Assembly (NCBI GenBank): GCA_041685075.1
Contig: JAWLGN010000031.1
Coordinates: forward strand, 1 to 28,761
Source of the DNA: JAMCRM01 sp041685075
GTDB lineage: Bacteria > Acidobacteriota > Terriglobia > Bryobacterales > Bryobacteraceae
DNA: 28,761 nt
Direction: 5' to 3'
A program made the position numbers and the translations under genes. Below, piece by piece: positions 22,906 through 28,761 of the stretch (positions are counted from its first letter, which is position 1; each line of letters begins with the position of its first letter). A model generated the notes under the pieces. The model was not told the origin of the DNA, made no database searches, and saw only the letters and a program-made list of their open reading frames with translations.

Positions 22906-23850
22906 ATGGCGCTGATCGCCGTTTCCAGACAGGTGGGATGCCGTTTCGAGGAGGTGGCGCGCATGGCCGCCCAGCGCCTCGGCTTCGAACTCGTCACGCA
23001 GTCGCGCATGGAAGCGCTGATGGCGGAGGAGTTCGGTCCGGACCTGCGGGTTCCCGATATCGCCTGGGCCGATGCGGTGGTCTCCATCCTGGGACGCCTG
23101 GCGGTGGAACACCACCTGGTCTACTGCGCCGAAGGGGCCGAGCAGATCTGGTCGCACTTTCGCGGGACGCTGCGGGTGCGTATCGTGGCGCCGGAGGCCG
23201 CACGGGTGGGCGTCCTGATGCTGGAGCACCGGCTGGAACGCCCCGCGGCGCGCAAGCTGCTGCGGGAACTCGAGGCCGAGGCCCGCCAGGGGCGCAAGGC
23301 CCGCTACGGCCTGGCCACCGTGCCGCCGCACCTGTTCGACCTCACCCTCAACGCCGAGGCGCTGGATTCCGAGCAGATGGCCGAGCTGGTGGTGCAGGCC
23401 GCCCGCCTGGAGGAGCGCGGCCTGCTCTCCCCCCAGGTGGAGGCGCAGCTCCAGTTCCAGATGCGCCTGCGGCTGGCGCGCCACGGCATCGTGCCTCCCG
23501 GCAAGGCGCGGTTGCGCCAGAAGACCTTCGCCCACCCCAGCGAGCAGATCTTCGCCAACCTGCTGGATTTCTATCGCATCGCCTGGGAGTATGAGCCCCG
23601 CACCTTCCCCATCCGCTGGGATAAGCAGGGCCGCGTCATCGAGTCGTTCACCCCGGACTTCTACCTCCCCGAGTTCGACCAGTACATCGAGCTGACCACC
23701 ATGAAACAATCGCTGGTAACCCGAAAGAACCGCAAGGTGCGGCTGCTGCGCGAGCTGTATCCGCAGCTCAACGTGCAGGTCTACTACCAGAAGGACTTTG
23801 AGAACCTGATCTTCAAATACGGGCTCGCCGAGCGGCCCGCCGAGGTATGA
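22906..23850 (+). CDS. Degenerate cytidylate-kinase-like protein with C-terminal PD-(D/E)XK-like domain, coupled to hpt
   Basis: A 314-residue soluble protein in two parts. Residues about 1-170 resemble the cytidylate-kinase-like family: IAVSRQVGCRFEEVARMAAQ recalls its SREYGSGG start but the phosphate loop glycines are gone; VRIVAPEAARVGVLML and PHLFDLTLNAEALDSEQMAE match later strands. Residues about 208-308 look like a small endonuclease fold: HPSEQIF, then SFTPDFYLPEFDQYIELTT with D251 and E262 at PD-(D/E)XK positions but Thr where the Lys should be, then MKQSLVTRKNRKVRLLRELY. I recall this second domain beside or fused to hypoxanthine phosphoribosyltransferase in Actinobacteria and Acidobacteria. 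Its stop overlaps the hpt start (ATGA). Function is unknown; a purine-linked regulatory or nucleic-acid role is inference. Confidence 0.75.
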   Translation: MALIAVSRQVGCRFEEVARMAAQRLGFELVTQSRMEALMAEEFGPDLRVPDIAWADAVVSILGRLAVEHHLVYCAEGAEQIWSHFRGTLRVRIVAPEAARVGVLMLEHRLERPAARKLLRELEAEARQGRKARYGLATVPPHLFDLTLNAEALDSEQMAELVVQAARLEERGLLSPQVEAQLQFQMRLRLARHGIVPPGKARLRQKTFAHPSEQIFANLLDFYRIAWEYEPRTFPIRWDKQGRVIESFTPDFYLPEFDQYIELTTMKQSLVTRKNRKVRLLRELYPQLNVQVYYQKDFENLIFKYGLAERPAEV

Positions 23851-24389
23851 TTCCCGAACCGCCCATCGAGCGCGTGCTGTTTACCGAGGAGCAGGTCGCC
23901 GCGCGCATCCGCGAAGTAGGGGCCGCCATCTCGGAGCGCTACCGCGGCCGCACCCTCAAGCTCATCGCGGTGCTGAAGGGATCGGTCTTCTTCCTCACCG
24001 CGCTTGCGCGCGCCATCGAAGTGCCGGTGAAGATGGACTTCCTGGGGATTTCGAGCTTTTCGGACCGCTCCGGCTCGCCGGGCGTGGTGCGCATCGCCAA
24101 GGACCTGGACGAGAGTATCGAAGGCGAGGACGTGCTGCTGGTGGAAGACATCGTGGACACCGGTTTCACCCTCCGCTACCTGCTCCGCACGCTGGCGGGG
24201 CGCGGGCCCAACTCGCTGGCCGTGTGCACCTTCCTGGACCGCAACTCGCGCCGCATTGCGCAGGTGCCGGTGGACTTCCGCTGCTTCGAAATTCCGGACC
24301 GCTTTGTGGTGGGCTTCGGCCTGGACCACAACCAGCTCTACCGCAACCTGCCCTACGTGGCGGTGATGAAGCCCGAACGAGGCGCCTGA
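23847..24389 (+). CDS. hpt: Hypoxanthine phosphoribosyltransferase
   Basis: A 180-residue cytoplasmic purine-salvage enzyme transferring phosphoribose from PRPP to hypoxanthine or guanine. The PRPP loop VLLVEDIVDTGFTL spans residues 96-109 with E100-D101 and the catalytic D104. The pyrophosphate loop LKGS is at 43-46, the flexible loop near 68-80 (ISSFSDRSGSPG), and the purine-binding aromatic region is FVVGFGLDHNQLYRNLPYVA near the C-terminus. Length is typical. The ATG overlaps the stop codon of the preceding gene by four bases (ATGA), so translation is coupled to that unusual two-domain protein. Confidence 0.96.
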   Translation: MIPEPPIERVLFTEEQVAARIREVGAAISERYRGRTLKLIAVLKGSVFFLTALARAIEVPVKMDFLGISSFSDRSGSPGVVRIAKDLDESIEGEDVLLVEDIVDTGFTLRYLLRTLAGRGPNSLAVCTFLDRNSRRIAQVPVDFRCFEIPDRFVVGFGLDHNQLYRNLPYVAVMKPERGA

Positions 24390-24396
24390 GCGCGCC

Positions 24397-24402
24397 TATA
24401 AT
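24397..24402 (+). promoter_or_regulatory. Perfect -10 box (TATAAT) five bases before the M20 dipeptidase start
   Basis: TATAAT ends five bases before ATG 24408, just after the hpt stop. Initiation about seven bases downstream would place the transcript start at the ATG, hence a leaderless mRNA. The ATG has only GGAG immediately before it, too near for a normal ribosome-binding site. Confidence 0.5.
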
Positions 24403-24407
24403 GGAGC

Positions 24408-25778
24408 ATGTCCCAAGCTACCGACGCCTTTGTTCAGCAGAACCGGGACCGCTTTCTGGAAGAGTTGAAGACGTTCCTGCGGATCCCCAGCATCAGCACG
24501 CTTCCCGAGCACGCCGGCGATATCCAGCGCGCCGCCGAGTTTGTGGCCGCCGCCCTGCGCGAGATCGGGATGGAGAACGTGGAGATCATCCCCACCTCGC
24601 GGCATCCGCTGGTCTACGCCGACTGGCTCCACGCGCCCGGCAAACCCACCGTGCTCTGCTACGGCCACTACGACGTGCAGCCGGCAGACCCGCTGGAGCT
24701 ATGGGACTCGCCGCCCTTCGAACCCACCCTGCGCGGCGGCAACCTCTACGGCCGCGGCACGGCCGACGACAAGGGCCAGATGTACATGCACATCAAGGCC
24801 CTCGAGGCGCTGCGCGCGGTGAACGGCAGCTTCCCGGTCAACGTGAAATTCCTGGTGGAGGGCGAGGAAGAGGTGGGCGGCGCCTCCATCGCCAAGTACG
24901 TCCCGGCCAACCGCGAGAAGCTCAAGGCCGACGTTGCGCTGGTCTCCGATACCGCCATGTACGCGCCCGGCATGCCTACCCTGTGCACCGGGCTGCGCGG
25001 CCTCGTGTACCTCGAAATCGAGGCCTCCGGGCCGGCGCGCGATTTGCACTCGGGCCTCTACGGCGGCGCGGCGCCCAACCCCATCTTCGCGTTGATCGAG
25101 CTGCTGGCCAAAGCCAAAGACGAAAACGGCGTGATCTGCATTCCCGGCATCTACGACGACGTCGAGCCACCGGCGCCGGCCGAGAAACAGAGCTGGGAGC
25201 AGTTGCCCTTCGATGAAAACGAATTCCTGAGAAACGAGGTGGGCGCCGAGCAGTTGACCGGCGAGCCGGGCTACTCGGTGCTGGAGCGCATCTGGGCGCG
25301 GCCCACCCTGGAGGTGCACGGCTTCGGCGGCGGCTTCACGGGCGCGGGCGCCAAGACCGTGATCCCCGCCACCGCGGTGGCCAAGGTCAGCCTGCGGCTG
25401 GTGCCGCGCCAGGACCCCGAGAAGATCCAGGCCGCCGTGAAGCGCTTCATCGAAGCCAACACGCCCAAGGGCATTCGCCTTTCCACCCGGGTGCTGAGCG
25501 CCTCCCCGGGGCTGGTGATGAATCCCGATCACCCGGCCATCGCGGTGGCCGCCCAGGCCTTCTCGGACGTCTTCGGCAAGCCCACGGTCTTCATTCGCTC
25601 CGGCGGTTCGGTGCCCATCGTGGGAGACTTCGCCAAACACCTGGGCATCCCCACCGTCATGATGGGATTCGGGCTGCCGGACGACGGCCTGCACTCGCCC
25701 AACGAGAAGTACAACCTGGAGAACTACTACAAGGGGATCATGACCATCGCCCACTTCTTCGAGCAGTACGGGCGGTGA
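24408..25778 (+). CDS. M20-family dipeptidase (CNDP/PepV-like metallopeptidase)
   Basis: A 456-residue cytoplasmic di-zinc peptidase. Metal and catalytic residues are in place: H87 and D89 (CYGHYDVQP), bridging D120 (GRGTADDKG), catalytic E154 with ligand E155 (EGEEEVGG), D182 (VSDTAMYAPG) and H429 (GLHSPNEKYN). The lid-domain His is H215 (ARDLHSGLYGGAAPNP). The pattern and length fit the carnosinase-like branch that hydrolyses dipeptides; exact specificity is unknown. It differs clearly from the M20 enzyme at 4946-6190, which is shorter and PepT-like. It lies 18 bases after hpt and has its own perfect -10. It converges on lpxC with only four bases between stops. Confidence 0.94.
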   Translation: MSQATDAFVQQNRDRFLEELKTFLRIPSISTLPEHAGDIQRAAEFVAAALREIGMENVEIIPTSRHPLVYADWLHAPGKPTVLCYGHYDVQPADPLELWDSPPFEPTLRGGNLYGRGTADDKGQMYMHIKALEALRAVNGSFPVNVKFLVEGEEEVGGASIAKYVPANREKLKADVALVSDTAMYAPGMPTLCTGLRGLVYLEIEASGPARDLHSGLYGGAAPNPIFALIELLAKAKDENGVICIPGIYDDVEPPAPAEKQSWEQLPFDENEFLRNEVGAEQLTGEPGYSVLERIWARPTLEVHGFGGGFTGAGAKTVIPATAVAKVSLRLVPRQDPEKIQAAVKRFIEANTPKGIRLSTRVLSASPGLVMNPDHPAIAVAAQAFSDVFGKPTVFIRSGGSVPIVGDFAKHLGIPTVMMGFGLPDDGLHSPNEKYNLENYYKGIMTIAHFFEQYGR

Positions 25779-25792
25779 GCGGTTACACCGCC
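25771..25792. terminator. Inverted repeat enclosing the stops of two convergent genes
   Basis: GGCGGTG (25771-25777) and CACCGCC (25786-25792) form a 7-bp stem around an 8-base loop; the loop region holds both stop codons. No T-tract follows on either strand, so it may be a weak bidirectional terminator. Confidence 0.35.
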
Positions 25793-26673
25793 AGGCTCTC
25801 GGTCACCCGCGTGACGAGCTGCTCGAAGGTGAGGATCTCGTAAAGCGAAGCATCGGACATGATGCGGGCCACCAGCGCGGCATGCATGGCGTGGCCCGCG
25901 CGCTCGGCTACCACGTGGCCCAGCAGGGGGCGCCCGAGCAGCGCCAGGTCGCCGATCAGGTCCAGCGCCTTGTGGCGGCAGCACTCATCCGGGAAGCGCA
26001 GCCCGCCCTCGTTGCGAACGCCGTCCACCGTGAAGCAGACGGCATTATCGAGCGATGCCCCGCGGATCAGCCCCATGTGGCGCATCTGGTCCAGCTCGTA
26101 CTCGAAGCCAAAGGTGCGCGCCGGGGCGATTTCGGCGGCGTAGCGCTCGGGCGTGACCTCCATCTCGAGCGTCTGCCGCCCCACCAGCGGATGGTTGAAC
26201 GTCACGTCGCAGCTTAGCCGGAAACTGTCCGCCGGCAGTATCGAGATGCGCCTGTCCCTGTCTTCCACCACCACCGGCCGGCGGATGCGCAGGTAACGAC
26301 GCTTGCGCCGGTACTGCCGGATACCCGCCTCCCGCAGCAGCCGCACAAAGGGCATGCCGCTGCCGTCCAGAATGGGAACCTCCAGGTTATCGATCTCCAC
26401 GTAGGCGTTGTCGATGCCCATGCTGTAGAAGACACTCAGCAGGTGCTCGGTGGTGGAGATCAGGACGCCATGCCGCATCAGACTGGTGGCGTAGCTGACG
26501 CGCGCCACGTGGCGCCAGCTTGCAGGAATTTTGAAGTTTTCCAGATCCGTGCGGACAAAGACGATCCCGGTCGAAACGGGCGCGGGCAGAATCCGGATGG
26601 ATACCGGCACTCCGCTGTGCAGCCCGACGCCGCTGGTGGTCACGGGGCGCTGGACGGTGGTCTCGAATCGCAT
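25783..26673 (-). CDS. lpxC: UDP-3-O-acyl-N-acetylglucosamine deacetylase
   Basis: The zinc amidase for the first committed step of lipid A synthesis. This 296-residue protein has the expected zinc ligands: H77 (ISTTEHLLS, with base E76), H234 and D238 (CCRHKALDLIGDLALLG), and the catalytic H261 (AERAGHAMH). Further conserved parts are the N-terminal TTSGVGLHSG, NLEVPILDGSGMPFVRLL and ARTFGFEYELDQMR. It has no fused FabZ domain. I chose the ATG at 26673 as it starts MRFETTVQRPVTTSGVGLHS, the usual N-terminus; longer in-frame starts up to 26787 add a non-conserved Arg-rich leader. It shows that the organism makes an outer membrane with LPS or a related glycolipid. It has no lpx neighbours here and is divergent from polA. 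Confidence 0.96.
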   Translation of the reverse strand: MRFETTVQRPVTTSGVGLHSGVPVSIRILPAPVSTGIVFVRTDLENFKIPASWRHVARVSYATSLMRHGVLISTTEHLLSVFYSMGIDNAYVEIDNLEVPILDGSGMPFVRLLREAGIRQYRRKRRYLRIRRPVVVEDRDRRISILPADSFRLSCDVTFNHPLVGRQTLEMEVTPERYAAEIAPARTFGFEYELDQMRHMGLIRGASLDNAVCFTVDGVRNEGGLRFPDECCRHKALDLIGDLALLGRPLLGHVVAERAGHAMHAALVARIMSDASLYEILTFEQLVTRVTESLAV

Positions 26674-26801
26674 GCGTCGCACATCTGTGTGCAATCCGGA
26701 GTCCACCTGTAATCTATTGAAAATCCGAGATCTCCGATGGCAGAACTGTGGCTCAAACGCAACACCTTGCAGGGATATGTATCGCATTTACCCCAAGGTA
26801 G

Positions 26802-26807
26802 TATGAT
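26802..26807 (+). promoter_or_regulatory. -10 box (TATGAT) five bases before the polA GTG start
   Basis: TATGAT ends five bases before GTG 26813; the in-frame TGA inside it (26804-26806) excludes any earlier start, so the polA transcript from this box would be leaderless. No good -35 is seen. Confidence 0.45.
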
Positions 26808-26812
26808 GGGCT

Positions 26813-28761
26813 GTGGCTCCCCCAAAACTATTCCTGATCGATTCGTTCGGCTTCATCTTCCGCGCCTACCACGCGCGGGCGCGTTCGGGCGCTCCTCCCA
26901 TGCGCACTTCCCGCGGGTATTCCACCGAGGCCGTTTACATCTTCACCAACATGCTGCGGCGCCTCACCCGCGAGTACCAACCCGAGTACATCGCCGCGGT
27001 CTTTGAAAGCGGCGAGCCGGTGCGCCGCGTGGAAGAGTTCGCCGAATACAAGGCCAACCGCACGGAGATGCCGCCGGATTTGGGAGAGCAGATCCCGCTG
27101 ATCCGCGGCGTTCTGGAAGCCATGCGGATCCCCATTCTCGAGTACCCCGGCTTCGAGGCCGACGACGTGATCGGCACCATCGCCAAACGCGCCGAGGCGG
27201 CCGGCATGGAGGTCGTGATCGTCTCCAGCGACAAGGACATGCTGCAGCTCGTCAACGAGCGCGTCCGCATGCTCGACCCGGCCAAAGACGACCTCATCTA
27301 CGACGGCGAAAAGGTGGTGGAGTTCATGGGGGTGCCCCCGCAAGCCGTGCCGGACCTGCTGGCGCTCAAAGGAGACGCCATCGACAACATTCCCGGCGCG
27401 CCGGGAATCGGGGACAAAGGCGCACGCAGTCTGATCTCGCGCTTCGGCAGCGTCGAGGAGGCCATCGCGCGCGCCGCCGAAGTGGAGCGGAAGACCTATC
27501 GCGAGAGCCTCACCGCCCACGCCGACCGCATCCGCATGAGCAAGAGCCTCGCAATGCTCGACTGCGACATCCCCATCGAGTTTTCCGCCGAAAGCGTGCG
27601 CGCCCAGGAGGCCGACACCGAAGCGCTGCGCCGTATCTTCAAGGAGCTGGAGTTCCATAGCCTGCTGCGGGAATTGGGTCCGGCGGCCGACACGCGCACG
27701 CGCGACTACCGCGCGCTGGAAACGGCCGAAGCACTGGAGGAGTGGTTGCGCGCCATTCCCTCCGGCGCGCCCGTGGCGGTGGCCATCGCGCGTTCCGGCC
27801 GCGGCGAGTTCCCCATGGAGAGCGCCGGGCTGGCGTGGAAGGTGGGGGAGGCGCGCTCGGTCCCGCAGCACCTCATCGAGCGCCTGAAGCCCCTGCTCGA
27901 AGACCCCGCGCGCGTCAAGGTCACCGCCGATATCAAGGCCACCCTCACGGCCCTCCGGGAGCTGGGGATCGAAGGCCGGGGATTCCTGCACGACGTGATG
28001 CTCTACGCCTTTCTGCTGGATGCCGATCCGGCCGGCTGCGATCTCGCCGCGCAGGCCGAGCGGCGGCTCGACCGCAAGCTGGATGCCGCCATCGAGGCGC
28101 ACGCCGACACGGCGCTGGAGCTTTGGGAACAGCTCAACCCCGCCATCGACCGGCGCGGCATGCGCCGCCTCTACGAGGAGATCGAGCTGCCGCTGGCTTC
28201 CGTGCTGGCCCGCATGGAGGAGACCGGCATCCGCATCGACCCCGATGAACTGGCGCGCCTCTCCGCCCTGATGGAGGCCGATATAGCCCGCCTCACCGCC
28301 GAGATCCACGAACTGGCGGGCAAGGTCTTCAACATCTCCTCGCCGCAGCAACTGGCGCGCGTGCTGTTCGAGGACCTGAAGCTGCCGGCGCCCATGAAGT
28401 ACGGCAAGGGGCGGGTGCACTCCACCGCCGCGCCCGTTCTCGAGGAACTGGCCGCCGATTACGAAATTGTCCGCAAAGTGCTGGACTACCGCGGGTTGTG
28501 CAAGCTGAAGGGCACCTACGTGGACGCGCTGCCGGCGCTCATCGATCCGCGCGACGGCCGCTTGCATACCAGCTTCAACCAGGCCGGCGCCGCCACGGGC
28601 CGGCTGTCGTCTTCCAACCCCAACCTGCAAAACATCCCCATCCGCACGGAACTGGGCCGCGAGATCCGCGCCGCCTTCGTGCCGCGCGAGGGCTGGAAGC
28701 TGATCGTGGCGGATTACTCCCAGATCGAGCTGCGGTTACTGGCCCACATGTCCGGCTGCCC
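26813..28761 (+). CDS. polA: DNA polymerase I, N-terminal part (runs off window)
   Basis: A repair and Okazaki-fragment polymerase; 649 codons are visible of roughly 900. The 5' nuclease domain (about 1-290) keeps its acidic sites: LFLIDSFGF, AVFESGEPVRR (Glu where Asp is usual), FEADDVIGTIA, SSDKDMLQLV and LKGDAIDNIPGAPGIGDKG. The region about 310-460 corresponds to the 3'-5' exonuclease domain, but its DxE motif, YD and final Asp are missing (AVAIARSGRG; TADIKATL; EAHADTALEL), so proofreading is probably absent, as in Thermus and Bacillus PolI. The polymerase domain begins near 470 and shows GRLSSSNPNLQNIPIRTELG and motif A ADYSQIELRLLAHMSG before the sequence ends. GTG 26813 is the only possible start because of an in-frame stop three codons upstream. 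Confidence 0.96.
   Translation, partial: MAPPKLFLIDSFGFIFRAYHARARSGAPPMRTSRGYSTEAVYIFTNMLRRLTREYQPEYIAAVFESGEPVRRVEEFAEYKANRTEMPPDLGEQIPLIRGVLEAMRIPILEYPGFEADDVIGTIAKRAEAAGMEVVIVSSDKDMLQLVNERVRMLDPAKDDLIYDGEKVVEFMGVPPQAVPDLLALKGDAIDNIPGAPGIGDKGARSLISRFGSVEEAIARAAEVERKTYRESLTAHADRIRMSKSLAMLDCDIPIEFSAESVRAQEADTEALRRIFKELEFHSLLRELGPAADTRTRDYRALETAEALEEWLRAIPSGAPVAVAIARSGRGEFPMESAGLAWKVGEARSVPQHLIERLKPLLEDPARVKVTADIKATLTALRELGIEGRGFLHDVMLYAFLLDADPAGCDLAAQAERRLDRKLDAAIEAHADTALELWEQLNPAIDRRGMRRLYEEIELPLASVLARMEETGIRIDPDELARLSALMEADIARLTAEIHELAGKVFNISSPQQLARVLFEDLKLPAPMKYGKGRVHSTAAPVLEELAADYEIVRKVLDYRGLCKLKGTYVDALPALIDPRDGRLHTSFNQAGAATGRLSSSNPNLQNIPIRTELGREIRAAFVPREGWKLIVADYSQIELRLLAHMSGC

Noticed and set aside
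22777..22910. Coding sequence through the 23-bp repeats (ARANDHGPPARTITGRP-like peptide)
   Set aside because: Open only because the repeat has no stop in those frames; no start signal and no sensible protein on either side.
26828..28630. Open frame of 600 codons on the minus strand
   Set aside because: Antisense to polA; no motif and a His/Gln/Gly-rich shadow composition.

Overview
The window is GC-rich, gene-dense bacterial chromosome with no rRNA, tRNA, CRISPR array, insertion sequence or phage gene that I can see. LpxC (lipid A synthesis), a periplasmic adaptor and a Do-type HtrA protease indicate a Gram-negative envelope. The ImuA-ImuB-DnaE2 cassette, the RecA-like ImuA style, two small conserved-looking proteins at 10462-11102 and the overall protein flavour suggest an Acidobacteriota genome, possibly the Bryobacterales/Solibacteres branch. 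That assignment is inference from memory of such proteins, not a search.

Layout. 1-1717 (-): N-terminal half of pyruvate:ferredoxin oxidoreductase, cut by the window edge, with its own promoter. 1861-6190 (-): a probable peptide/envelope group of M20-type peptidase, EamA transporter and HtrA protease, with a peptidoglycan-binding (lipo)protein beyond a hairpin. 6258-7676 (-): an Old-Yellow-Enzyme-type oxidoreductase. After a 350-base gap without a convincing gene come a small helical protein (+) and an orphan RND/HlyD-type adaptor (-) that share a CTAG at their stops. 9676-11102 (+): patatin-like hydrolase, a small unknown protein and a small zinc-ribbon protein. 11120-13774 (-): a four-PAS hybrid histidine kinase. 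13988-18994 (+): tightly packed imuA-imuB-dnaE2, the SOS translesion mutasome operon, behind a TTGACA promoter with palindromic operator candidates. 19010-22762 (-): RRM RNA-binding protein, cobalamin-domain radical SAM enzyme and an exported FAD-dependent oxidoreductase. 22906-25778 (+): a two-domain protein (degenerate cytidylate-kinase-like plus PD-(D/E)XK-like) overlapping hpt, then an M20 dipeptidase. 25783-26673 (-): lpxC. 26813-28761 (+): polA, cut by the window end.

The most unusual features are: (i) a near-perfect 23-bp tandem array (4.7 copies) filling the space between two outward-facing -10 boxes at 22773-22883; (ii) the kinase-like/nuclease-like protein translationally coupled to hpt; (iii) two independent short tandem duplications that copy the stop-codon region of a gene (htrA and the radical SAM gene); (iv) repeated placement of -10 boxes 5-9 bases before start codons, suggesting leaderless transcripts; (v) an ImuB lacking the usual N-terminal palm segment; and (vi) a PolA whose 3'-5' exonuclease residues appear lost, in the same window as an error-prone polymerase cassette. 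I did not find an obvious new defence or mobile system; the hpt-linked locus with its repeat array is the best candidate for something undescribed.

Most other long open frames, including several of 400-900 codons antisense to real genes, are GC-rich shadows and were left out.
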